Assembly: GCA_014237405.1 (NCBI GenBank)
Contig: JABZFO010000031.1
Location: forward strand, 1-44,589
DNA: 44,589 nucleotides
Direction: 5' to 3'
Origin: Desulfosarcina sp.
Lineage (GTDB): Bacteria; Desulfobacterota; Desulfobacteria; Desulfobacterales; Desulfosarcinaceae
This document shows, in pieces, positions 1 through 7,688 of the stretch. A program made the position numbers and the translations under genes. The notes under the pieces were generated by a model. The model worked only from the letters and a program-made list of their open reading frames with translations. It was not told the DNA's origin and ran no database searches. How positions within the stretch are numbered: position 1 is the first letter of the stretch; every line of letters starts with the position of its first letter.

Positions 1-97
1 TTCGCCCAATCTCTGCGTTATGCTCAAAATTTTATCCTCGGAATATCAACTATATGCCTGTGGTAAAATTTTTCGCAGGCCTTGATCTTGAACGAAA
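1..97. repeat. Palindromic repeat, copy A (cut by window start)
   Basis: This is an imperfect inverted repeat with the same core words as the copies at 8927-9050 and 37007-37143: GCGTTA at 15-20, CCTCG at 36-40, GCCT at 56-59 and GCCTTGATC at 79-87. Its own arms pair with each other: the AT-rich block 26-37 pairs with 62-72, and the first bases TTCG pair with CGAA at 93-96. The arm sequence differs from the other copies. The left arm probably continues beyond the window. The open frame at 54-335 that starts inside it shows no recognisable protein and was not called. Confidence 0.55.
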
Positions 98-1181
98 ATC
101 CTCGTTTCTGGACGGACACAAGTTAGAAATGGCCAACTATATTGGAGATAATCTGCAAATCGGAATCGCACATCTACCGAATTTAAACACAATCACAGGC
201 CACAGTTATAGTAAAGGGAGAGCCGTTTTGACTTTGCCTTCATGCTTTTGCAAGTTTCTCAATTTACTTTTCTTTCCTTTACTTTTCTACTCTTCTTTGA
301 TTGCCGGGTATCTTAAGCAGGCTTGGAATATTTAGTGCCACCTTTACCCCACCGTAGCAAAACAAAGTATTCGCTTTCTCATCATGGAGAGTTAAAAAAC
401 AACAATTTAATGCCCCAAATGATTATGGCCCATAATGAGATGGATACAGGTATCGCAAAAAGTGATCCCGCATATAAACAATTATATGGCGAGTGATTAA
501 CGCTTAGACCTTCCTTTTTTAGGTTGGCTGTTTCAGTAGGAACGCTATCGTAATACTGGTGTGCATTGTTAGGAATAAACATGATATAGTTTCCTAATGG
601 ACTTAAAACTATAAAAACAAAATTACTCAATGTTACAGCAATATAGATGCCAAAAACTATTTTATATATATTACGTCAGGTTATGTTTTTGATGAGAGAC
701 TTCTGAATGAGAGATTGCCAAAAAATGGAAGGTATGTGTCAATTATTGTCAAACATACGTAAAACTCGTCATCATGCTGATACAGGTGTGGTATTCTGAA
801 AATTGGTATTAGCGAAGAAAAGAGGGTCCTGTTCGATGCTAATGTTCGGATTCTATCACAAATCTCATTCCTAACAAAAAAGCTTTATAATTAACTACTT
901 AGAATATGGTGACCAACGTTTTATTAACAGATCAAACATTCTCGCCTTGAGTGTTTACATAACTTCCATAACATATTGAATAAAATTCTTAATTAGCGGA
1001 ATGACCATACTATAGCACTATGGCATTTCTGACGTTCGAGCATAACCAAATAAAAAGATAAGATTTAATAAAAATTTTTTGAAATATTAAATATTGCATG
1101 TTTTTTGCTTTCATTAATGTTTAACGCGATTTATTTAATTTCAATTTCCATTTTGAAATCCTTAATTTGAGGATATTTATT
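98..1181. other. AT-rich spacer, mostly without recognisable genes
   Basis: This stretch of over 1 kb is clearly richer in A and T than the chromosome to the right. Apart from the doubtful small membrane ORF on the minus strand (382-630) I see no convincing gene, RNA or mobile-element end. The bases just before the YdjM-like gene are strongly AT-rich and could hold its promoter, but I cannot choose a -35/-10 pair. The composition suggests acquired or decaying DNA. Confidence 0.5.
382..630 (-). CDS. Possible small membrane protein, unrecognised
   Basis: The frame encodes about 82 residues from a TTG codon at 628-630. It has a hydrophobic N-terminal segment, a polar middle of about 30 residues with several Asn, Tyr and Lys, and a second hydrophobic segment near the C-terminus, so two membrane helices are plausible. 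The frame stays open upstream of the TTG for about 15 more codons with hydrophobic residues (KIVFGIYIAVT), but I see no good ATG/GTG start or ribosome-binding site. It may be a degraded gene. I do not recognise a family. It lies in AT-rich DNA with no neighbour that hints at a role. Confidence 0.25.
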   Translation of the reverse strand: MSNFVFIVLSPLGNYIMFIPNNAHQYYDSVPTETANLKKEGLSVNHSPYNCLYAGSLFAIPVSISLWAIIIWGIKLLFFNSP

Positions 1182-1709
1182 ATGCCATTACCATTAGGTC
1201 ATTCCGCTATCGGCTTCGCAACCCACAGCATAATTTCAAATGATAAAAGTTACTTTAACGAGAACAAGTTGCAAGTTACTATATTTATAGTCATTCTTTC
1301 AAATTTACCAGATATAGACGTTTTGTTCGGCCTTATACTGCAGAACAATGGCGATGCCTTCCATAGAGGACCGACTCATAGTATTCTATTTGCATTAATA
1401 ATGGGATTTGTAGCTTCAAGAGCCTCAAATATTTGGTCAAAAATACCAAGTATGAGTTTTAAAACTTGTTTTATAATTATCCTTTCACATGTTGTTGCCG
1501 ATTTTTTCTTGACTAGCTCGCCAGTGTCTTTTTGTTGGCCATTTGAAGTTAATTGGTCTACTGGTAACTCCGGATGGAGTCAGGTATTTCATGCTGTCTT
1601 TTTTGAAGCTGTGAAGGACGCTACAATATTATTTATATGTACATTTACTATTATGATAACTATTCTTTTCAGACGATCTTTTGATAAAAAACAAACAGAA
1701 ATGAAATGA
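1182..1709 (+). CDS. YdjM-like membrane-bound metal-dependent hydrolase (DUF457 family)
   Basis: The 175-residue protein shows the signature of the YdjM/DUF457 family (inner-membrane proteins annotated as metal-dependent hydrolases): His7 in PLGHSAIG, PDID at 43-46, HRGPTHS at 61-67 and HVVADF at 103-108. The His and Asp residues are likely metal ligands. Several hydrophobic segments (about 31-53, 66-80, 94-111, 150-167) indicate an integral membrane protein. I chose the ATG at 1182 because GAGGA lies eight bases upstream; an in-frame upstream start has no such site. In Escherichia coli the homologue is SOS-regulated, but I see no LexA box here. The substrate is unknown. It sits alone in AT-rich DNA, which suggests horizontal origin. 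Confidence 0.8.
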   Translation: MPLPLGHSAIGFATHSIISNDKSYFNENKLQVTIFIVILSNLPDIDVLFGLILQNNGDAFHRGPTHSILFALIMGFVASRASNIWSKIPSMSFKTCFIIILSHVVADFFLTSSPVSFCWPFEVNWSTGNSGWSQVFHAVFFEAVKDATILFICTFTIMITILFRRSFDKKQTEMK

Positions 1710-2279
1710 ATATCATCAATCATACTTATGCTTGTAATTTTTATTTGACCAGGAATGGGAATATGGCTGACTACAATTGAAACCCTGTATATTGTGGTCA
1801 GGCGAGATTCCGAGCAGGTGGTGATTACATATCTTGTGTTGCGAGTAGGTTTAACCTAAAATTGATAATAACCCGAAAGCAAGCCAAACGCTTCCGGTAA
1901 CACTTAACCGATTGCTATTTGTGTTCTGCACTGAGAACGAACCCGGGTTCGTTTCTGGAGTATGAAAAAATTACTTCTTCTTGTTGAATTAATTTCATAA
2001 TAAAATTTGATATCAAAACTTGTTTATGCACTTAACTTATTGTTTACTCAATGTATCCTCTTTTGTATAATTCTTGGCATGCGTGTTGCTTTGATACAAG
2101 TTAAGATCCGAAGAACTCCTAACCACAACACCAATATAAGAACCTTCTATACTACAGAGAATGCGGACATGAAGGTAATAATTTAAAAAAGAGGGTTTTC
2201 GGAGTCAGTCGGATTAGGTTTCTCGAGTGTAAGTGCATCTCATCGGAAAAACTGCACAACGGGAAACCACCAAATTGAG
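1710..2279. other. AT-rich spacer with palindrome and possible RNA gene
   Basis: No protein gene is convincing in these bases. The stretch contains a perfect 18-bp palindrome (1936-1953) and, at its end, nested complementary segments leading into the terminator at 2280-2316; both are listed separately. The remaining bases show no tRNA-like cloverleaf and no recognised riboswitch. Confidence 0.45.
1936..1953. repeat. Perfect 18-bp palindrome
   Basis: AACGAACCCGGGTTCGTT reads identically on both strands. It could be an operator for a dimeric regulator or a small hairpin. No promoter or gene start within 200 bases tells which, so only the palindrome itself is certain. Confidence 0.6.
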
Positions 2280-2316
2280 AAGGCAAGTCTGAAAGATGAC
2301 TTGCCTTTTTATTTTT
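2190..2316 (+). ncRNA. Candidate structured small RNA ending in a terminator
   Basis: There is no reading frame here, but the bases fold in a nested way. GGTTTC at 2217-2222 is complementary to GAAACC at 2263-2268. Inside it, GTGCA at 2233-2237 pairs with TGCAC at 2253-2257. Directly afterwards comes a strong intrinsic terminator (2280-2316). A terminator so far from any plus-strand gene (the YdjM-like gene ends at 1709) suggests a short independent transcript. I find no good promoter and the 5' end is a guess. It matches no RNA family I know, including GEMM riboswitches. It could instead be a long 3' leader remnant. Confidence 0.35.
2280..2316 (+). terminator. Rho-independent terminator
   Basis: A perfect 10-bp stem, AAGGCAAGTC (2280-2289) with GACTTGCCTT (2298-2307), closes an 8-base loop and is followed by a T-rich tract. 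This is a textbook intrinsic terminator for plus-strand transcription. Confidence 0.85.
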
Positions 2317-2383
2317 CTAACGACATCATTCAACTAAACGGATTTTAACGGTTAAAAAAGGTTACAATTAAAAACCTTTTCAA

Positions 2384-2560
2384 TCAATCTGCCTTCTGGC
2401 CCCTTAAAAACGTATCCAGTGCCTCGATCACCACTCCTGTGACCGTGTTGCCGTTCTCGTTGGCGTATTTTTCAGCACGCTCAGCCAGCCGACAGGGTAA
2501 AAGGATCGTGATTTGTTGGGTGTCGTCGGGGCAGGAAATAGGGTTGGGCTGGTCGTTCAT
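2384..2560 (-). CDS. Small ribbon-helix-helix (RHH) type protein
   Basis: The protein is 58 residues from the ATG at 2558-2560, which has AAAGGAG five bases upstream; this is why longer starts are rejected. After about 15 polar residues comes QQITILLP, the usual RHH beta strand, then helix A (about 22-36), a short NTVT turn, and helix B (about 41-53), ending in a basic tail. This is the layout of Arc/MetJ-type DNA-binding proteins, which bind operators as dimers. No toxin gene is adjacent, so it is either a solitary repressor or an antitoxin that lost its partner. It may regulate its own promoter. The fold assignment rests on pattern only. Confidence 0.6.
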   Translation of the reverse strand: MNDQPNPISCPDDTQQITILLPCRLAERAEKYANENGNTVTGVVIEALDTFLRGQKAD

Positions 2561-2677
2561 GAGGCTCCTTTCGGGTGATTCAGGTGGTTTTTCGGGGCGG
2601 AGGAAAAAAATCACATTTTCTGACTTTTTTCAAAAAAAGGTCCACAACCACGATGGTTTCAGTGATAAACTATAGAA

Positions 2678-2715
2678 AAACGGTGACCATGTGGCGATTC
2701 CCCCTTATCGCATGG
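2678..2715 (-). terminator. Probable terminator after the DUF2914 gene
   Basis: On the minus strand, shortly after the stop codon at 2728-2730, an imperfect hairpin (GCGAT at 2694-2698 with ATCGC at 2707-2711, outer CCAT 2687-2690 with ATGG 2712-2715) is followed by a short T run. It would end transcription of the RodZ-like/DUF2914 pair before the RHH gene. Confidence 0.45.
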
Positions 2716-2727
2716 CCATGGGGTGCC

Positions 2728-3708
2728 TCATTTGACCTCGAAGTAAAGGCGTCGCAGCACCTTTCCGCTGGCCGAGGCGATGTCGACTCGCCATTCGCCC
2801 CGATAACGATTATTTGAGATATTCTTGAAACTCCATGTCCGCCAGTAGTGGGACCGGACATCCAGGGTCACATCACTGATTTTCTGGCCTTTAAAAAAAT
2901 AGATATGCCGGATCTTGGATGGAATCTGCTTCGCTTCAATCCGGTTCCACACATAAACCCGTTGGACAGATGAGGGAAAAGACGTATCGATACCGGCCGG
3001 CATCCGGTTTTTTATTTTTGAACAGATACTGGCTTGTATCACGCTTAGGTTTACAGTGGTTGTTGTCGATTCTGGCGATGCACTGGTCGTCATCTGTCTT
3101 TGACCCGATGGATCGCTGCTTTCCCTGCTGGCAGTGGTTCGACTTGAGGCGACATTCTCTGCCGGCAAAGATGAACTCAAGGGCGGGGTGCTTACTTGAT
3201 TAGTCGGTCTGGAAGTGCTGCTCGGTCTTTCGACGTTTGACGTTGCACGGGATACCTCTGCGTCCGGATTGGTCGACAACGATGACGGGCGCTTTTGATC
3301 TGCCGGCAGGCTTAGGAGAGGAAGAAGTTCCTTTTTGTTGGCACTTTCTTCTAGTTGCTTGGATGTTACGGACGCATCATTGGATCTTGACGGTAAGACC
3401 TTTTTTTCAGCACCCATGGCAGGGAGGGGGGGTGTTTCCTTGTCTTGCAAGATTTGCAATTCGGCAACTATCAAGGGATATTCATCATAGATAAACAGAT
3501 GATAAAATCCAAAACCGGCCAACACCAGAATACCGGCGCCCAATAGGGCGCTGCAAGTATACAGCCAGGTCCGCCGATGGGTTAACCAGCGATTTGTAGT
3601 CACGGCTAAGGCGGTTTTCTTGAAAATCGGAACAATGGTTTTCAAGAAATCACTCTTTTTTGGTATCGACGGGCTGATGGCTTTGATTGAGGTGCTCGCT
3701 GTCTTCAA
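2728..3708 (-). CDS. Membrane-anchored DUF2914 protein (second half of a RodZ-like protein)
   Basis: About 326 residues from a TTG at 3706-3708, which has AAAGG eight bases upstream. The N-terminus is basic and cytoplasmic-like (1-47), followed by one transmembrane helix at about 48-74. Then comes a long Ser/Thr/Pro-rich linker (about 90-225) and a C-terminal globular domain (about 250-326) with the look of DUF2914: alternating aromatic strands, paired Trp residues in HYWRTWSF, and a closing GKVLRRLYFEV. The order basic region, single TM, disordered linker, outer beta domain is that of RodZ-type proteins. Its missing HTH head is encoded just upstream in another frame (3752-4021), and this frame remains open back into that gene, so the two may once have been, or still be, one protein. 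No ATG is available near the start. Confidence 0.65.
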   Translation of the reverse strand: MKTASTSIKAISPSIPKKSDFLKTIVPIFKKTALAVTTNRWLTHRRTWLYTCSALLGAGILVLAGFGFYHLFIYDEYPLIVAELQILQDKETPPLPAMGAEKKVLPSRSNDASVTSKQLEESANKKELLPLLSLPADQKRPSSLSTNPDAEVSRATSNVERPSSTSRPTNQVSTPPLSSSLPAENVASSRTTASRESSDPSGQRQMTTSASPESTTTTVNLSVIQASICSKIKNRMPAGIDTSFPSSVQRVYVWNRIEAKQIPSKIRHIYFFKGQKISDVTLDVRSHYWRTWSFKNISNNRYRGEWRVDIASASGKVLRRLYFEVK

Positions 3709-3751
3709 CGAAGAGACCTTTACGAATGATGCAACGGCATTGAATGAAGAT

Positions 3752-4021
3752 CTAATTTTCCCTACCTGGGAAGCGGTTTTGATTCCTCTTGCTATATAGG
3801 GAATCGTACAATGTGAGGGCTTTATCTACGTCACCCCCAATCAATCTGGAATAAGAGGAAATATACCCTTTGATATAGGGACCTTGTGGAAGCTTCTCAA
3901 AGTCATCTTTTTCAATGTAATCCAGATAGAGTTCTGAAATTTTAGTTAATCGCGAAATTTCACGCAAACTGATATTTTTGGCTTCCCTCTCTTTTTTTAG
4001 GTGAGCACCAACAGTTTCCAT
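3752..4021 (-). CDS. RodZ-like N-terminal helix-turn-helix domain (HTH_25)
   Basis: An 89-residue protein from the ATG at 4019-4021, with GGAG eight bases upstream. Residues 1-70 match the HTH_25 domain of RodZ: VGAHLKKEREAKNISLREI, then LYLDYIEKDDFEKLPQGPYIKGYISSY, then helices ending at a YDSLYSKR segment. In RodZ this cytoplasmic domain contacts MreB. Here the frame stops after a short basic tail with no membrane helix. The gene downstream in a different frame supplies the basic segment, the TM and a periplasmic-type domain. A single frameshift (one base gained, or two lost, in translation or sequence) would join them. Either this is a true two-subunit arrangement, or a frameshift (real, programmed, or a sequence error). 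Confidence 0.7.
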   Translation of the reverse strand: METVGAHLKKEREAKNISLREISRLTKISELYLDYIEKDDFEKLPQGPYIKGYISSYSRLIGGDVDKALTLYDSLYSKRNQNRFPGREN

Positions 4022-4591
4022 CGTACCGTCTCCAAAAAAGCCTGCCTCTTTTATTCCGTTTAAGGCTAACCCCAGATCCAACAGTGAATTATGTCCTGAT
4101 GCAAAAAAACCTATTCATTTTCAAGGCAGGTAAAAATATTTTCCCATAGCTCATGATCCCCACAATCGCCAGGGGGCGGAAAGCATATAGACCAGTGTAT
4201 CGGACATCCCAATTGAAATTTGGAAGAAGTCGCAGGTTCACTCAATACATAGAAAGTGGTATCGTTTGTCGTGGTGACCAAGCGGCCAAGGATGGCAGTA
4301 TTTTTCTATTATGCTGGAAAAATAACAAATTAAATTAATTTGGACAAGCGTGAAATTCAATTAGGGATCTATGCTCGATAAAGGAAAAACGGGCAAGGAC
4401 CCACCCCTCGGCCTCATGATTGATCTGGCAATAACGCCTGTCATTTCGGACTTCGATGAAAGGGCATCCTGCATCCATCTTCCTGAAAGATGCCGTTCCA
4501 AGTGCCGGTCTCATCGCGTTGACAACGGACTGGGCTTTGTATATGACCAGTCAGCGCTTATTTTTTCGGGTCAACAAAAGGGATTGCATTC
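4022..4591. other. Spacer between RodZ-like genes and trkA
   Basis: About 570 bases without a gene I can support. Reading frames at 4371-4631 and 4456-4764 have start codons but their translations match nothing I recognise and overlap trkA. The spacer should hold the promoter of the minus-strand HTH gene (an AT-rich block lies at about 4080-4145) and that of trkA. Since trkA lacks part of its N-terminal domain, some of this DNA may be rearranged. Confidence 0.4.
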
Positions 4592-5917
4592 ATGCTGGGC
4601 AAGAAAAGATCGTTTGCGGAAAACATCCTGATATTAGGTCTTGGCGGCGTTATAGACGGCAACCTCGACGCTCGGCTGATTCAAGGGTCGGCGATGAGCA
4701 TCGACTGTTGGCGGGAAGCCAATGCGGAAAGCATAGACGTGCTGATTGCCGTCACCGACAATGACGCGGTCAACATGCTGGCGGCGATGATTGCCGACCG
4801 ATTTGGTATTCCACTGAAGATCGCCCGGGTCCGTTCTCTGGATTTTGACAGTAACGATTCTGTGCTCAACGCCGATGATCTAAAAATCGATTTGATCATC
4901 CATCCGGAAGAGCTGGCTGCACAGGAAATTGTTCGACTGGTTAAACGAACGGCCGGCAATGAGATCATCGATATCGCCGATGGTCAAACACAGGTCATGG
5001 CCACCCGTGTCCACGAAGCCTCGCCCCTGGCCCACCAGAAACTGAAAACCCTTTCCATGACCCACAACACCTTTCCGTTCAGGGTTGTGGCTATTGCCAG
5101 AGGGATTACCACCATCCTGCCCGGCGGTGACCATGAAATACTTCCTCAGGATCAGGTGCTGATCATGGCGTCAAAGAAGGATCTTCCCAAATTGATGGCC
5201 ATGACCGGGGTCAAACAGCAGCGACGGCACCGGGTGATGATACTGGGTGGTGGTCTGGTGGGTTGCCGCGTGGCCGAACTGATGGGCAAAGATGTTCAGG
5301 TGAAGATCGTTGAAAAGGACGAAACCCGGGCGGCCGAGTTGTGCCAACGCCTGGACCATGTCGAGGTGCTTCATGGGGACGGCTCCGATGCCGAAGCCCT
5401 TGATCTGGCCGGGTTGACAGACATGGACACCTTCATCACGACTACCGGAGAAAACGAAACCAACATCATGAGCTGTATGCTGGCCAAACACTTGATGACC
5501 ACCGGTAACGGAGGCACCCGCAGCAACGAGCGCAAAACTATTTCGCTGGTGAATAAAGAGGAATACCTGGTGCTGGCCGCCACCAGTGGTTCAGATATCG
5601 CCCTGAACAAGAAAGTGCTGGCGGCCAACGAGATTTTGAAGTTCATACGACGGGGGGAATTGCTGTCGGTCGCCCACCTTCACGGGTTCGACGCGGAAGT
5701 GGTGGAAATCCTGGCGGCGCCGGATTCTCCCATCACACGAATTCCGCTTTCCAAGATAGACCCGTCTTTTTACGGAAAAATTCTCATCGGCGGTGTTTAC
5801 CGGGATGAACAATGGAAAATCGCCGTGGGTGATACCCGTATCCTTCCCAATGAACGCGTGATCGTGGTCTGCAAATCACTGCACCTTAAGGATGTGCATA
5901 AGCTGTTTTTGGGATAG
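4592..5917 (+). CDS. trkA: TrkA, regulatory NAD-binding subunit of Trk potassium uptake, N-terminal domain incomplete
   Basis: TrkA is the cytoplasmic ring that gates TrkH. The 441 residues show the usual two RCK repeats: the first RCK-N with LIAVTDNDAVN (51-61), RCK-C about 130-205, a second Rossmann domain with LGGGLVG at 218-224 and acidic E241, and a last RCK-C about 350-441. The first Rossmann fold is damaged: ILILGLGGV (12-20) runs almost directly into LDARLIQGS, so about 28 residues (helix A, strand 2 with its acidic ribose-binding residue, helix B) present in other TrkA proteins are missing without a frame change. The start is therefore uncertain; the ATG at 4592 is the first in frame. 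trkH is convergent downstream. Confidence 0.85.
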   Translation: MLGKKRSFAENILILGLGGVIDGNLDARLIQGSAMSIDCWREANAESIDVLIAVTDNDAVNMLAAMIADRFGIPLKIARVRSLDFDSNDSVLNADDLKIDLIIHPEELAAQEIVRLVKRTAGNEIIDIADGQTQVMATRVHEASPLAHQKLKTLSMTHNTFPFRVVAIARGITTILPGGDHEILPQDQVLIMASKKDLPKLMAMTGVKQQRRHRVMILGGGLVGCRVAELMGKDVQVKIVEKDETRAAELCQRLDHVEVLHGDGSDAEALDLAGLTDMDTFITTTGENETNIMSCMLAKHLMTTGNGGTRSNERKTISLVNKEEYLVLAATSGSDIALNKKVLAANEILKFIRRGELLSVAHLHGFDAEVVEILAAPDSPITRIPLSKIDPSFYGKILIGGVYRDEQWKIAVGDTRILPNERVIVVCKSLHLKDVHKLFLG

Positions 5918-5950
5918 ATGCTTAAAAATCCAATTGTAAATTCTTGATTC

Positions 5951-5993
5951 TTAATTTTGAATGAAGGCATTCTATCGGTTTAAAAAATAGACA
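5951..5993 (+). repeat. 43-bp dispersed repeat, copy 1
   Basis: These 43 bases match the reverse complement of 13281-13323 at about 40 positions, including the 16-mer AATGAAGGCATTCTAT. Neither copy is coding. They lie in the trkA/trkH spacer and in the tex/topA spacer, facing each other 7.3 kb apart. Confidence 0.75.
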
Positions 5994-6003
5994 GAATACA
6001 TTA

Positions 6004-6034
6004 ATTCAACATTCACAATTCAACATTAAAAATT
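6004..6034 (+). repeat. Degenerate heptamer tandem repeat (ATTCAAC type)
   Basis: Four 7-base units (ATTCAAC, ATTCACA, ATTCAAC, ATTAAAA) and a partial fifth lie in the convergent trkA/trkH spacer. Together with the units at 37214-37253 and 43116-43205 they form a recurring 7-bp-period pattern in this chromosome. Confidence 0.6.
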
Positions 6035-6048
6035 ATGCTTGTTCAGCA

Positions 6049-7503
6049 TCATCTTTTCCAGAAAGACGGATAGAAGATCACCAGCGCGGAGAACATCTCC
6101 AGCCGCCCGACAAGCATGTTGTAGGAAAGAAACCACTTGCCCGCATCGGAAATAAAGGCATAGTTTTCCGACGGCCCAATCGCACCAAAACCCGGCCCGA
6201 TGTTCATAAGGGCAGCGATGACCGAACTCATGGCCGTTACATAATCCATATCGTCGGTGAGCACCATAACGCACCCGCCCGCCAACACCATGAAGATATT
6301 CAAAATGAAATAGCAGATGGACAGGTGGATGATGGAATCGTCCACTTGGCGCTGGTTCAGGCGGACAGAGATGATGGACATGGGCTGGAAAAAGGTCTTT
6401 TTAATGGCGGCCGACATGAATTTGCACAGGACCACATAGTGAACAATCTTGATGCCGCTGGTGGTGGACCCGGCACAGGCGCCGATAAAGCATACTGCAT
6501 ACAAGAACATCTGGGACGCCGGGGGCCATTGTTCGTAATCGGCGGTGGTAAAGCCGGTGGTGGTCAACAGGCTTGTCACTTGAAAGGTTCCGTAGCGGAT
6601 GGCATCCATAAGACCATAGGTGTTCTCCTTCCATAATATCCAGGAGACCATACCGCAGAAAAAGAGCATAAACCCCACGTACCAGCGAAACTCCGTGTTG
6701 ATTCGCAGCGCCAGCCAATCACCCCGGACCATCTGGTAGAAAAGCACGAAAGTCATGCCGCCAAGAAACATAAACAGAATGATAATCCAGTCAAAGTAGG
6801 CGTTGCTGTAATGCCCGATGCTGGCATTGTATGGTGAGTACCCGGAGGTGGATACGGTACCGAAGGCGTGGCACAGTGAATCGAACAAAGACATGCCCCC
6901 GAAACAGAGCAGAATGATCTGAGTCAGGTTCAATATCAGGTAGATGATCCACAGGCGGACCATGGTATCCCGGTTGCGGGCATGGAATTTCTCTTTGGTA
7001 ATTACCTGGCCCGGCGAGGATTCCGCCCGGAAGAGGCGCAGCCCGCCCATGCCGTGGGGCAGGAAGATGACCGTCAGGGTTAAAAACCCCATGCCGCCCA
7101 GCAGGTGAGTCTCGCTGCGCCAGAACAATAGCCCGTGGGGCACCACCTCGATGTCCGTCAGGATAGTGGCGCCGGTGGTGGTGTACCCGGACATCATCTC
7201 GAAAAAAGCATCGGTGAACGACGGGATGGATCCGTGGATCATGAAGGGCAGGGCACTCAGTGCGGAAACGAGGATCCAGCCGAAAGCGGCGATGAATATG
7301 CCGTCTTTAATACCCAGGTCGTGGTACTTCCTGAAAAACCACCACAACGGCATCCCTAATAAGAGGGTCAACACGGCAGAAACAAAAAGCGACAGGAAAT
7401 CCCCTTCGCGGTATATCAATGAACAGATCAGCGGCAAAACCATGGAGATGCCAGTGACCATCAGCAGGGTGCCGAGAACATGAAGAATGGGAAATAGGTG
7501 CAT
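6049..7503 (-). CDS. trkH: TrkH/KtrB-type potassium uptake transmembrane subunit
   Basis: TrkH forms the potassium-conducting pore and works with TrkA on the inner membrane. The 484 residues match the usual length (about 483). All four pore loops are visible: SGYTTTGAT (105-113), STSGYS (218-223), TTTGFTTAD (314-322) and NIGPGFGAIGP (434-444), each with the filter glycine. About ten or more membrane segments are spread over the length, and the conserved GGMGF after the first loop is present. The gene appears intact. It converges with trkA, an arrangement that separates the two subunits transcriptionally; a shared regulator cannot be seen. No strong ribosome-binding site precedes the ATG. Confidence 0.95.
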   Translation of the reverse strand: MHLFPILHVLGTLLMVTGISMVLPLICSLIYREGDFLSLFVSAVLTLLLGMPLWWFFRKYHDLGIKDGIFIAAFGWILVSALSALPFMIHGSIPSFTDAFFEMMSGYTTTGATILTDIEVVPHGLLFWRSETHLLGGMGFLTLTVIFLPHGMGGLRLFRAESSPGQVITKEKFHARNRDTMVRLWIIYLILNLTQIILLCFGGMSLFDSLCHAFGTVSTSGYSPYNASIGHYSNAYFDWIIILFMFLGGMTFVLFYQMVRGDWLALRINTEFRWYVGFMLFFCGMVSWILWKENTYGLMDAIRYGTFQVTSLLTTTGFTTADYEQWPPASQMFLYAVCFIGACAGSTTSGIKIVHYVVLCKFMSAAIKKTFFQPMSIISVRLNQRQVDDSIIHLSICYFILNIFMVLAGGCVMVLTDDMDYVTAMSSVIAALMNIGPGFGAIGPSENYAFISDAGKWFLSYNMLVGRLEMFSALVIFYPSFWKR

Positions 7504-7607
7504 AGGCTATCTATATCATGGTCGTTGATAATCTACGTTTCGCAGCCCTTCATATCTCAGGTGCCTTGAAAAAGCAAAACGTCGGTTTCTTTCCAAACAA
7601 TGTTTCG

Positions 7608-7637
7608 TTGACACATTCGTCCTGGTGCCGCTATTGT
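7608..7637 (+). promoter_or_regulatory. Possible sigma-70 promoter for cinA
   Basis: A perfect TTGACA at 7608-7613 is followed after 18 bases by TATTGT at 7632-7637, about 50 bases before the cinA ATG. It fits a housekeeping promoter, though the -10 box is only a partial match. Confidence 0.45.
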
Positions 7638-7688
7638 CATCTGTCGGGAACCCCAATAGAAATCTAAACGATTTTGGAAAGCGGTCAA

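Noticed and set aside
54..335. 93-residue plus-strand open frame
   Set aside because: It begins inside the palindromic repeat, lacks a ribosome-binding site and its translation matches nothing.
2190..2316. c-di-GMP (GEMM) riboswitch
   Set aside because: The conserved GEMM core words are absent and no gene follows on the same strand.
2919..3494. Two plus-strand frames of 94 and 85 residues
   Set aside because: They are opposite the DUF2914 gene and have no supporting signal.
4371..4764. Plus-strand frames before and inside the start of trkA
   Set aside because: No recognisable domain; the second runs out of frame into trkA.
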